A stretch of DNA of 64,000 nucleotides from Rosettibacter sp037481715 (GTDB lineage Bacteria > Bacteroidota > Ignavibacteria > Ignavibacteriales > Melioribacteraceae): positions 372,001 through 436,000 of the forward strand of contig JBBFLD010000001.1 in NCBI GenBank assembly GCA_037481715.1, read 5' to 3'. The translations under genes were made by a program, and so were the position numbers. Of this stretch, positions 9,197 through 17,168 are shown in pieces. The notes under the pieces were generated by a model that worked only from the letters and a program-made list of their open reading frames with translations, did not search any database and had not been told where the DNA came from. Within the stretch, counting starts at the first letter, position 1. Every line of letters begins with the position of its first letter.

Positions 9197-10063
9197 TCAA
9201 TTTAAAATTGTTAATGAAATTGTTCTCGATGAAAAATAACTTCCAATGAATCCTAATATTACCCCGGTAAAAAATGCAATTATATAATTGCTCTCAAATA
9301 CCATAGTTAATTTAATATTATTTAGTAAGGTAATCAATAAAAGTTCTAAAATATAATTAATACCTCCACAGATTATGCCTGATATCACTCCAATCAATAT
9401 TCCATAAAGAATTATAGGTATTTTTATTGTCGATAATTTTGCACCTACAAGTTTCATTGTTTGATATAAATTTTTATTCGCCTCGATTTGTATTCTGCTG
9501 TTGGTGTAAACAAGATATATTGAAAGCAAAATTAAAAGTATAGAAAATACATATACAATCAGCTGACCCGATTTCAAATATTTCAAAATTTTTATAATGA
9601 ATTCGTTATCATAAACTACTTCTGTTATGCCGGAAATTGATTTTATTCTGTTAATCTCTGTACTGATATTTTCATAAGATATTTTTTCCGGCTTGAATTT
9701 TATAATGAATGATGGGGGTAACGGATTTTCTGTTAATACATCTCTGAAATCTTCACCCGTATCCCTGATAAACTCTTTTACTGCATCTTCCTTACTGATA
9801 AATTTTATAGAAGCAATATTAGGTTGATTTGATATTTCTTCCTTGATTGATTGTATTCTTAATGAATCAATAAAATTTTCTAAGAAAACTGTAACTTCAA
9901 TACTTTTTTTTATTCTTTGAGAAAATTTATTTGATAACTGCAGTACTAATATCGAGAAGCTTGTCATCAATATTGCAATTGTAGTAACAGAAATTATTAC
10001 AACAGATGCAAATGGGGAACGTTTAAAAATTCTCAATGTTTCTTTAGTGTAAAATGTTATCAT
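9197..10063 (-). CDS. ftsX: Cell division protein FtsX
   Basis: A 288-residue FtsX permease. One transmembrane helix lies near residues 20-42, followed by the extracytoplasmic FtsX domain (VTVFLENF, then ISKEDAVKEF and PLPPSF, the usual NPLPxS motif), then three helices in the C-terminal FtsX permease domain with the MKLVGA motif. FtsEX activates cell-wall hydrolases at the division septum. The ATPase gene ftsE is not adjacent; upstream are two lipoprotein genes and downstream are exopolysaccharide genes. Confidence 0.92.
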   Translation of the reverse strand: MITFYTKETLRIFKRSPFASVVIISVTTIAILMTSFSILVLQLSNKFSQRIKKSIEVTVFLENFIDSLRIQSIKEEISNQPNIASIKFISKEDAVKEFIRDTGEDFRDVLTENPLPPSFIIKFKPEKISYENISTEINRIKSISGITEVVYDNEFIIKILKYLKSGQLIVYVFSILLILLSIYLVYTNSRIQIEANKNLYQTMKLVGAKLSTIKIPIILYGILIGVISGIICGGINYILELLLITLLNNIKLTMVFESNYIIAFFTGVILGFIGSYFSSRTISLTILN

Positions 10064-10068
10064 AACAA

Positions 10069-10563
10069 TTAAAAATTTGATTCATCAATCCAGTGAATAA
10101 TTTTCCATTTATTATTTGTGTCTTTGTTCAATTCAAGATTAACTTTGCCGTCAATATAAACAATGTCTGTTGGATTAAATGTTATTGTTAAATTAAAACT
10201 TCTTACAATGTGAGTTGAATCCCCGCTAATTGATACAATGTTATTCCAAACTAAATCAAGTCGTTGTGAATTTTGAAAAAGTCCATAAGTTACTCTCATC
10301 TCTTCGTCTCTTCCCCAGCTTACATCTGCTCCAATGTTATAGTCTCTGTAAGTAAAAACAAAATTTTTATCTAAAAGCTGACTATAAATTAATGTATCTT
10401 TAAAAGTGTAAGCATACTGAAAATTTTTAAAAACACCATCCACACTGGATAAATCACTTATCAAACTTTGAGAGCTGCTTAAATTTTCATCAAGCTTTGG
10501 AGCAAATGGATTAACGCAGCTGCTGATAATTACAACCAAAAATATTAAAGCTAATTTTTTAAT
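10069..10563 (-). CDS. Small lipoprotein, probable ATT start
   Basis: The frame has no ATG and no GTG or TTG before the signal peptide. A TTG at 10539 would leave only seven residues ahead of the lipobox Cys. Starting at ATT (10563) gives IKKLALIFLVVIISSC, a complete lipoprotein signal with a Lys pair and lipobox ISSC, with AGGGAG eight bases upstream and overlap with the TAA of the gene before it. An in-frame TAA lies six codons upstream of the ATT, excluding a longer form. The mature part is beta-rich and ends W-K-I-I-H-W, like its upstream neighbour, suggesting an NTF2-like fold. Function unknown. Confidence 0.7.
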   Translation of the reverse strand: MKKLALIFLVVIISSCVNPFAPKLDENLSSSQSLISDLSSVDGVFKNFQYAYTFKDTLIYSQLLDKNFVFTYRDYNIGADVSWGRDEEMRVTYGLFQNSQRLDLVWNNIVSISGDSTHIVRSFNLTITFNPTDIVYIDGKVNLELNKDTNNKWKIIHWIDESNF

Positions 10564-11140
10564 AAGCTGTTCTCCCTTTTAAATCACTCCAGCATAAAAA
10601 ATTTTCTTTTTTTATATCCTGCCACTCAACTATTGACCATTGACCCCTTGAATCGGAAAATATTTTAAATTGTGCAGTGCCTTTAAATGTGCCGCCAATT
10701 AATTGATTATTGGAATTAATCGTCAAAGCGTAATCAAAGTAATAAACTGCACTATCGCCAAATAAATTTGTTTGAGTATTTTCAATTAATAAAATAATAT
10801 TCTTCCCCTGCGGCAATTTCGATATCAAATTTATAAAATATTGTTTCTCTTCTCGAATTGTCCAATTGTTCAGCACAGGATATTGAGCAGACGAACCAGA
10901 TGCCGGAATAAAAATAAATTTCTTTTTCAAAAAAGAAGTATCAACAAAACAGGAGATATAATTTTCAATAATTTTTTCTTCCACTGATGACTTAAAATTA
11001 CTAAATAAAATTTCTGGTGATGTTGCTGTTAAATAACTTGAACTTGGTTTATTTGGTTCCTCTGGTGTTCTTGTTGAAAAAATATCACATGAAACTAACA
11101 GCAAAGAAATAATTATTATATGAAAAAAATTTTTCATCAT
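10559..11140 (-). CDS. Lipoprotein of unknown function
   Basis: A 193-residue protein with a lipoprotein signal (hydrophobic IIIISLLLVSC, Cys about 18). The mature C-terminal half has alternating beta segments and ends with QWSIVEWQDI, similar in spacing to NKWKIIHWIDE in the next gene; the two look like diverged NTF2-like paralogues, a judgement by eye. Its start overlaps the methyltransferase stop by four bases and its stop overlaps the next start, so translation is probably coupled. No catalytic residues are evident. Confidence 0.7.
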   Translation of the reverse strand: MMKNFFHIIIISLLLVSCDIFSTRTPEEPNKPSSSYLTATSPEILFSNFKSSVEEKIIENYISCFVDTSFLKKKFIFIPASGSSAQYPVLNNWTIREEKQYFINLISKLPQGKNIILLIENTQTNLFGDSAVYYFDYALTINSNNQLIGGTFKGTAQFKIFSDSRGQWSIVEWQDIKKENFLCWSDLKGRTAY

Positions 11141-11871
11141 TTTTTGAAAAATAAAATTACTCTTGGAGATTTTGTTTCTTGAAATTCATTGCCATCATAA
11201 TCACCAAAAATTTTATCGAGTTTATACCCGGCTCTTAAAAATTCTTCTATAATTTTATTTGCATCATACAATTTAACTGATTCGAAATATTTTTCTTCAA
11301 AATTATTTTTTAGAATTGTTATTTCCTTTATAACCCTGTTATTTTCAATCTTTCTTTTTTCGATTATCTTCAAGTCGTCAATATTTTTTTCTGACTCAGG
11401 TACTAAGTTCTTCTCAAGAAAATATTTATTAAAATAATCCATCACATAATAACCATTTTCCTTGAGAAATCTAAAAGCCCTTTTTATGAAACTGAAATTT
11501 TCTTCATCACTTTCAAAATAACCAAAGCTTGTAAATAAATTCAGAATTAAATCAAATTCAGACTTAAAACAAATTTCTCTGATATCTGCTTGAATCAAAT
11601 TCAGATTGACATTTTGAGCTATAGAATTCTCGTAAGCTTTTTGCAATAAATTTTTACTTAAGTCAAAGCCAAAAACTTTATAGCCTTTGAGCGAAAAATA
11701 AATTGCATGTCTGCCTGAACCACAAGCTGCATCGAGAATTTTTGATGATGGCGATAAATTGGTTATAGACAAAATTAAATCAGAAAGTTTTTGTGCATCA
11801 GTGTCGTCACGATGATTGTAAACATGAAGGTAATTTGGAGATTCAAACCAGTCTTTATACCAATTTTGCAT
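11137..11871 (-). CDS. Class I SAM-dependent methyltransferase
   Basis: A 244-residue cytoplasmic methyltransferase. The SAM-binding motif I ILDAACGSGRHAIYF, followed by FGFDLS at the end of strand 2, is clear; later motifs (DLILNLFTSFGYF) fit small-molecule methyltransferases. The start may be this ATG or the GTG directly before it; both abut the recR stop. Substrate unknown. It sits in the recR-lipoprotein-ftsX run. Confidence 0.82.
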   Translation of the reverse strand: MQNWYKDWFESPNYLHVYNHRDDTDAQKLSDLILSITNLSPSSKILDAACGSGRHAIYFSLKGYKVFGFDLSKNLLQKAYENSIAQNVNLNLIQADIREICFKSEFDLILNLFTSFGYFESDEENFSFIKRAFRFLKENGYYVMDYFNKYFLEKNLVPESEKNIDDLKIIEKRKIENNRVIKEITILKNNFEEKYFESVKLYDANKIIEEFLRAGYKLDKIFGDYDGNEFQETKSPRVILFFKK

Positions 11872-12467
11872 CACAATGTAATTCTTCCGCTAAAAGCTCT
11901 TCCAATTGTTGCTGGGTCAGCAAATTCAAGGTCGCCGCCAATAGGCAATCCGCGAGCAATCCTTGATACTTTTATTGGATATTGCTTCAATAATTTTATT
12001 AAATACAATGATGTTGTATCACCTTCGGCATCGGGATTAAGTGCAAGTATTACTTCATTAATGCCGCCTTTTTCAATTCTTGAAATTAATTCTTGAATAT
12101 GCAACTGTTCAGCTGTTACATGAGCAAGAGGATTTAATACACCGCCAAGCACATGATATAAACCATTATATTCATTTGTTTTTTCAATTGCAATTACATC
12201 ACTTGCTTCTTCAACCACACAGATAATCGAATGGTCTCTTTTGGGACTTAAGCATATATCACATTTTTCTTCAACAGAAAGATTAAAACATTCTGAACAA
12301 AATCTAATTTTTGTTTTCAAATCCGACAATGCTTGAATAAGTGCATTCACACTGCTTTCATCACTTTTTAATATATGAAGTGCCAATCTTTGAGCAGTTT
12401 TCTTTCCAATAGAAGGAAGTTTGCTCAACTCATCAATTGCTTTTTGTAATGGTTCTGCTATTAACAA
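11871..12467 (-). CDS. recR: Recombination protein RecR
   Basis: A 198-residue protein acting with RecF and RecO in gap repair, loading RecA on SSB-coated DNA. Order: helix-hairpin-helix (LPSIGKKTAQRLA, 17-29), zinc finger with Cys57, 60, 69 and 72, and Toprim domain (ICVVEE and ALNPDAEGD). The start is TTG at 12467, two bases after ybaB. The ybaB-recR pair is a widely conserved arrangement and supports both calls. Confidence 0.95.
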   Translation of the reverse strand: MLIAEPLQKAIDELSKLPSIGKKTAQRLALHILKSDESSVNALIQALSDLKTKIRFCSECFNLSVEEKCDICLSPKRDHSIICVVEEASDVIAIEKTNEYNGLYHVLGGVLNPLAHVTAEQLHIQELISRIEKGGINEVILALNPDAEGDTTSLYLIKLLKQYPIKVSRIARGLPIGGDLEFADPATIGRAFSGRITL

Positions 12468-12469
12468 TT

Positions 12470-12796
12470 TTAAAATCCAGGTATATTAAATCCAGGCGGC
12501 AGCATTCCTTTTGTAATATTTCCAATTTCTTCTTCTGCTAATTTGCCTGCAGAATGCAAAGCTTTATTTACTGCAGCAACAATCAAATCTTCAATCATTT
12601 CTTTATCGCCACTCTTAAGAATCTCATCATCTATTGTAATTGATATGATTTCTTTTTTGCCGTTTGCAACAACTTTAACCATTCCACCGCCGCTTTCTTC
12701 AGTTACGGTTTTGTTTTCAAGTTCTGCCTGAACCTTTGCCATTTCTTCCTGCATTTTCTGAATTTGTTTTAACATACCTTGCATATTGAAATTCAT
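12470..12796 (-). CDS. Nucleoid-associated protein, YbaB/EbfC family
   Basis: A 108-residue DNA-binding protein with the family layout: an N-terminal coiled-coil helix rich in Gln and Glu (QKMQEEMAKVQ), a central beta strand VTEESGGGMVKVVANGK and a C-terminal segment with LPPGFNIPGF. An AAGGAGG site lies directly upstream of the ATG. It is the first gene of the minus-strand run and is directly upstream of recR, the usual neighbour. The adjoining plus-strand psd gene diverges from it. Confidence 0.93.
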   Translation of the reverse strand: MNFNMQGMLKQIQKMQEEMAKVQAELENKTVTEESGGGMVKVVANGKKEIISITIDDEILKSGDKEMIEDLIVAAVNKALHSAGKLAEEEIGNITKGMLPPGFNIPGF

Positions 12797-12909
12797 TAAT
12801 CCTCCTTGAGATAATTATTTTTTGGTTGCAGCACAAAATTACCAAAAAAATTATTCACAAGAAATTAAAGCTGGAAAATATTAGATTTGCAATCGTTATT
12901 CACAGATTA

Positions 12910-13572
12910 ATGAGATTCATGATTTCTAAATATGGCATTAATACTTTCATAGTACTTGCTGCTTTTTCATTAGTATTAATTGCAGCATCTTTTTTTATAA
13001 GCAATAACTGGATTAAATACACTTTACTTATTGCAGGAATTTTATTCCTTCTTTTTAATATCAATTTTTTTAGAGACCCTGAACGCAATATACCATCTGG
13101 CGAAAATATAATTGTTTCAACTGCAGATGGAGAAGTTATCAGCATCAAAGAAGTTTTTGAAAAAAGATTTTTAAACGATAATGCAATTCAAGTATCAATA
13201 TTTATGTCGCCACTTAATGTTCATGTCAATAGAATTCCAATAAGCGGCACAATCGATTATCTGAACTACATTAAAGGTGATTACTTAGTTGCATTCCACG
13301 AAAAATCTGACTTAAGAAATGAAAGAACTGAAATTGGAATTACAAGTAAATTTGGCAAAATATTATTCACTCAAGTTGCAGGTTTCCTTGCAAGAAGAAT
13401 TGTTTTTGATTTAAGACTTGGCGATACAGTCAAAACAGGACAAAGATTTGGAATGATTAAATTTGGAAGTCGTTCCGATTTGATTGTTCCAAAAAACTGG
13501 AATATCAAAGTGAAAGTTGGGGATAAAGTTAAAGCTGGAGAAACAATAATTTTTGAGCATATAAATGAATAA
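12910..13572 (+). CDS. psd: Phosphatidylserine decarboxylase, short (archaeal-type) form
   Basis: A 220-residue pyruvoyl enzyme that makes phosphatidylethanolamine at the membrane. Two N-terminal transmembrane segments (about 11-30 and 36-52) are followed by NFFRDPERNIP, the SPLNVHVNRIP motif (100-110) and the self-cleavage site FGSRSD with Gly186-Ser187, where Ser becomes the pyruvoyl group. The start is uncertain: ATG at 12910 or 12919 gives the normal N-terminus, while a TTG at 12826 would add 28 basic residues. No strong ribosome-binding site marks any of them. It overlaps pssA by eight bases. Confidence 0.9.
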   Translation: MRFMISKYGINTFIVLAAFSLVLIAASFFISNNWIKYTLLIAGILFLLFNINFFRDPERNIPSGENIIVSTADGEVISIKEVFEKRFLNDNAIQVSIFMSPLNVHVNRIPISGTIDYLNYIKGDYLVAFHEKSDLRNERTEIGITSKFGKILFTQVAGFLARRIVFDLRLGDTVKTGQRFGMIKFGSRSDLIVPKNWNIKVKVGDKVKAGETIIFEHINE

Positions 13573-14287
13573 ATTATTAACAAAATCAATAATTGCAAAT
13601 TTCATAACATCATTAAATATTTTCTGCGGATTTATTTCAATAGTTTTTTCTTCTCAAAATAATTTTAAGATGGCTGCAATTTTTATAATCATTGCTGCAA
13701 TTTTTGATACTATGGATGGATTGATAGCAAGACTACTTGATACATCAAGCCGTTTTGGAGTTGAACTCGATTCACTTTCTGATGTTGTAAGTTTTGGAGC
13801 TGCTCCCTCTTTTCTTGTTTACAAAGCTTATGCATATCAATATGATTATATTGGAATTACCATAAGTTCATTTCTTCTAATTGCTGGAGCTCTCCGACTT
13901 GCAAGATTTAATATTCTTATTGAAGACTTAAAAACAAAAAGTGATTTTACTGGTCTCCCAATTCCACTTTCAGCTCTTACAATTTCTACTTTGATTTATT
14001 CTTATTATCAAGATACTCAAGTTGCCGAACCTTATAACAATTTTATATTTCCATTGGTAATCATTTTATCAATTTTAATGGTAAGTAAAATTAAATATAG
14101 AACATTACCAAAAATCAGCAGTAAAAAATTTTTTAAGAAATTATTAATATTTGTGGTATTAATTATAATTTTGCTATCGGCAATTGTAACAAATGGTAAA
14201 TTTCTTTTCTTTGTTTTTCTTTCTGTGGTAATTTTTGGAATATTAAATCACATTTATTTATTATTCAAGAAGACACAAATAAATTAA
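13565..14287 (+). CDS. pssA: CDP-diacylglycerol-serine O-phosphatidyltransferase
   Basis: A 240-residue multi-pass membrane enzyme making phosphatidylserine, the substrate of Psd. The CDP-alcohol phosphotransferase signature D-G-x2-A-R-x8-G-x3-D-x3-D is complete (DGLIAR 51-56, Gly65, Asp69, Asp73). Roughly seven hydrophobic helices follow. Overlap with psd shows a two-step phosphatidylethanolamine operon. Confidence 0.95.
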   Translation: MNKLLTKSIIANFITSLNIFCGFISIVFSSQNNFKMAAIFIIIAAIFDTMDGLIARLLDTSSRFGVELDSLSDVVSFGAAPSFLVYKAYAYQYDYIGITISSFLLIAGALRLARFNILIEDLKTKSDFTGLPIPLSALTISTLIYSYYQDTQVAEPYNNFIFPLVIILSILMVSKIKYRTLPKISSKKFFKKLLIFVVLIIILLSAIVTNGKFLFFVFLSVVIFGILNHIYLLFKKTQIN

Positions 14288-14299
14288 TGGAGTTAAAAA

Positions 14300-14551
14300 T
14301 TGTTTAAGGCAGTAGTTATTGTTAAAAGAAGGCCAACAATACTTGACCCTCAAGGCAAAGCAGTTGAACAAGGAGCTAAGTTGCTTGGATTTAATAATGT
14401 TAAAAATACAAGAATTGGAAAGTATATTGAATTTTTTGTTGATACTGATGACAGAGATGCAGCTGAAAAAGAAGTTCTTGAATACAGTCAAAAATTATTA
14501 TCAAACCCAATAATGGAAGATTTCGAATATACTCTTGAAGAAGTAAAATGA
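14300..14551 (+). CDS. purS: FGAM synthase subunit PurS
   Basis: An 83-residue small subunit of the three-part phosphoribosylformylglycinamidine synthase; it bridges PurQ and PurL. The pattern KRRPTILDPQGKAVEQG and the rest match the family in length and layout. The start is TTG at 14300 with GGAG seven bases upstream. Its stop overlaps the purQ start (ATGA). purL is not in the window. Confidence 0.94.
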   Translation: MFKAVVIVKRRPTILDPQGKAVEQGAKLLGFNNVKNTRIGKYIEFFVDTDDRDAAEKEVLEYSQKLLSNPIMEDFEYTLEEVK

Positions 14552-15243
14552 AACCTAAATTCGGTGTTATTGTTTTCCCTGGAGCCAATTGCGACCACGA
14601 TGCCTATTACGCAACAAAAAAAGTTTTAGGCTATGACGCAGAATTTATATGGCATAAAGAAAGAGATTTGAAAAATTCTAATGTCATTATTTTACCAGGT
14701 GGTTTTTCATACGGCGATTATTTACGAACTGGGGCAATTGCAAGATTTTCTCCTGTTATGGAAGAAGTAATAAAATTTGCAAATAATGGTGGAGTTGTAA
14801 TCGGTATCTGCAATGGTTTTCAAATTCTTCTTGAAACTGGTTTATTGCCGGGTGCAATGCAAAAAAATCAATCTCTAAAATTTATTTGTAAAGATGTTTA
14901 TATTAAGATTGAAAACAAAGAAACAATTTTTACAAAATCCATTAAACAGGATGTACTTAAAATTCCTATAGCTCATGGTGAAGGAAATTATTATGCAGAT
15001 GATGAAACACTTAAATCACTTGAAGAAAATAAACAAATAGTTTTTAGGTATTCATCAAAAGAAGGAAAAGTTTATAAAGAATTTAATCCGAATGGTTCGC
15101 TTAAAAATATTGCAGGCATTATAAATAAAAATGGGAATGTACTTGGAATGATGCCGCATCCCGAAAGAGCATGCGACCCACTGCTGAAAAGAACTGATGG
15201 AGCTTTAATCTTTAAATCAATTGCAGAAAACATTTTTTATTAA
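14548..15243 (+). CDS. purQ: FGAM synthase glutaminase subunit PurQ
   Basis: A 231-residue class I glutamine amidotransferase that releases ammonia for PurL in purine synthesis. GGFSYGDYLR (51-60), nucleophile Cys88 in GICNGFQ and the HPE pair in MMPHPERA are all present. Length is normal for the small PurQ form that needs PurS. It is translationally coupled to purS. Confidence 0.97.
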   Translation: MKPKFGVIVFPGANCDHDAYYATKKVLGYDAEFIWHKERDLKNSNVIILPGGFSYGDYLRTGAIARFSPVMEEVIKFANNGGVVIGICNGFQILLETGLLPGAMQKNQSLKFICKDVYIKIENKETIFTKSIKQDVLKIPIAHGEGNYYADDETLKSLEENKQIVFRYSSKEGKVYKEFNPNGSLKNIAGIINKNGNVLGMMPHPERACDPLLKRTDGALIFKSIAENIFY

Positions 15244-15270
15244 AAAATTTTTATGACATAGGAGGTTATT

Positions 15271-15474
15271 ATGTTTGGCAACTTAGGTGCTTCGGAATTA
15301 TTAATCATTGTTCTTGTTGTTTTGATATTATTTGGCGCGAAAAAAATACCAGAACTTGCTCAAGGTATTGGCAAAGGAATGAGAGAATTCAAAAAAGCAT
15401 TGCGGGATGTTGAAGAAGATATCAAATCAATTGATAAAATTGATGATAATAAAAAAAATGGTGATAAATCTTGA
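15271..15474 (+). CDS. tatA: Sec-independent translocase protein TatA
   Basis: A 67-residue protein with one N-terminal transmembrane helix (LLIIVLVVLILFGA), the FGxKKIPELA hinge and an amphipathic helix GIGKGMREFKKALRD, followed by an acidic tail. TatA forms the pore of the twin-arginine export system. A strong AGGAGG site precedes the ATG. Its TGA stop overlaps the TTG start of gatA. Confidence 0.95.
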   Translation: MFGNLGASELLIIVLVVLILFGAKKIPELAQGIGKGMREFKKALRDVEEDIKSIDKIDDNKKNGDKS

Positions 15475-16898
15475 AACACTACAGAAATCATTTTGAAAAA
15501 ATAGAAAAAATAAAATCGGGGGAAATTTCTCTTCGAGAGAATGTTAATTATTTCTTGAAAAGAATTGAAGAGAATTCTAACCTTAACTGTTACAACTTTG
15601 TTTTCAAAGAAAGTATTGAGCATGCTGATATTATTGAAGAAAAAATTAAAAATAATCAAGCTGGAAAACTTGCTGGGATGGTCATTGCAATTAAAGATGT
15701 ACTTGCTCTTAAAGATAAACCTATGACCTGCTCATCAAATATTCTAAGAAATTTCATATCAATCTATACATCAACTGCTGTTCAAAAATTAATAAATGAA
15801 GATGCAATTATTATTGGCAAAACCAATTGCGATGAATTTGCAATGGGTTCGTCAAACGAAAATTCTGCATTCGGTCCTGTACTGAATCCTCACGATACTT
15901 CAAGAGTTTCAGGCGGTTCAAGTGGTGGTTCTGCAGTAGCAGTTGCAGCAGATTTATGCGATGTTTCTTTAGGAACAGATACAGGCGGTTCTATTCGTCA
16001 ACCAGCTGCATTTTGTGGAATTTATGGCTTAAAGCCAACATATGGAAGAGTTTCAAGATACGGTTTGACTGCTTTTGCATCTTCTTTCGATACAATTGGA
16101 CCATTTGCAAATTCAATTGAAGATATTGCTCTTGTTCTTGAAGTCATTTCAGGAAAAGATGAAAAAGATTCTACAAGTCAAAATTTAGCTGTGCCGGAAT
16201 TTTCTAAAAATATTTTTACCGATAAAAAATTTAAGATTGGAATTCCAAACGAATATTTTGGGGAAGGATTGGACATTGAAATTAAAAATGCCATCAATAA
16301 TGAAATTGAAAAACTAAAATCGAATGGTCATCAAATAATTGAAATTACTTTACCTCATACAGAATACGCAATTGCAACATACTACATTCTTACAACTGCC
16401 GAAGCATCATCAAATTTGTCTCGATACGAAGGGGCTCATTATGGATTTCGTGCAGAACAAGCAGGCGACTTAATTGATATGTACACTGAAACCAGAACTC
16501 AGGGATTTGGCAAAGAAGTAAAAAGAAGAATTATGCTCGGCACATATGTTTTATCAGCTGGTTACTATGATGCATATTATCGCAAAGCTCAAAAAGTAAG
16601 AAGATTATTAAAAAATGATTTCAATGAAGCTTTCAAAAATGTTGATGTAATTTTAACTCCCACAACTCCAACAGTAGCATTTAGAATTGGTGAAAAATCT
16701 TCTGACCCGCTTGAAATGTATTTGAGTGATATCTATACAACCTCGGCAAATTTAGCAGGAATTCCCGGCATAAATATTCCAATTGCAAAAAATAAAGATG
16801 GAATGCCAATCGGCATGCAGCTTATGGCAAATCAGTTTGAAGAATTAAAACTAATTCAATTAGCAAAAGTAATCGAAAGCTTGAAGGAAGAAAAATAG
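15471..16898 (+). CDS. gatA: Asp/Glu-tRNA amidotransferase subunit A
   Basis: A 475-residue amidase that supplies ammonia to amidate mischarged Glu-tRNA(Gln) or Asp-tRNA(Asn). The Ser-cisSer-Lys triad is present at Lys75 (AIKDVL), Ser150 (GGSSGG) and Ser174 (TGGSIRQP), with the spacing known for the family. TTG start at 15471, overlapping tatA's stop, after GGTGAT. It is the last gene of the psd-to-gatA plus-strand run. Confidence 0.96.
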   Translation: MKHYRNHFEKIEKIKSGEISLRENVNYFLKRIEENSNLNCYNFVFKESIEHADIIEEKIKNNQAGKLAGMVIAIKDVLALKDKPMTCSSNILRNFISIYTSTAVQKLINEDAIIIGKTNCDEFAMGSSNENSAFGPVLNPHDTSRVSGGSSGGSAVAVAADLCDVSLGTDTGGSIRQPAAFCGIYGLKPTYGRVSRYGLTAFASSFDTIGPFANSIEDIALVLEVISGKDEKDSTSQNLAVPEFSKNIFTDKKFKIGIPNEYFGEGLDIEIKNAINNEIEKLKSNGHQIIEITLPHTEYAIATYYILTTAEASSNLSRYEGAHYGFRAEQAGDLIDMYTETRTQGFGKEVKRRIMLGTYVLSAGYYDAYYRKAQKVRRLLKNDFNEAFKNVDVILTPTTPTVAFRIGEKSSDPLEMYLSDIYTTSANLAGIPGINIPIAKNKDGMPIGMQLMANQFEELKLIQLAKVIESLKEEK

Positions 16899-17121
16899 AA
16901 ATAGTTAGAATGATGGAATAATGGGAAAGTGGATAAAATTATTTTTCAGATTTAATTCTCAGCTACTTTTTCATTTATTATTTCACATCACAATTTTTTC
17001 AATGAATGAAGATATTGCCAGTCTTGATTTTTATTCACAGCAAGAAAAAATTTTAATTCCTGCTTAAATATTAGAGCACTCAATATTTATTAAAAAAATC
17101 AGATAAAGATTTTTAAAATAA
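16899..17121. other. Intergenic region between gatA and the groEL terminator
   Basis: Two convergent genes end here. A 48-codon open frame starts at 16921 (MGKWIKLFF...) on the plus strand but lacks a convincing ribosome-binding site or family resemblance. No terminator for gatA is obvious apart from the groEL hairpin. Confidence 0.5.
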
Positions 17122-17148
17122 AAAGTCCCGCAAATTTAGCGGGACTTT
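17122..17148 (-). terminator. Intrinsic terminator of groES-groEL
   Basis: A ten-base perfect inverted repeat (AAAGTCCCGC / GCGGGACTTT) with a seven-base loop lies 21 bases past the groEL stop. Read on the minus strand it is followed by TTTTTATTTT, the U-tract expected for factor-independent termination. The plus strand lacks a comparable U-tract, so it serves groEL. Confidence 0.9.
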
Positions 17149-17168
17149 CAGAAGGAGGGAAGTTATGA

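Noticed and set aside
12826..12909. Longer psd start at TTG 12826
   Set aside because: It would add 28 basic residues not found in the family and reads through the divergent promoter region.
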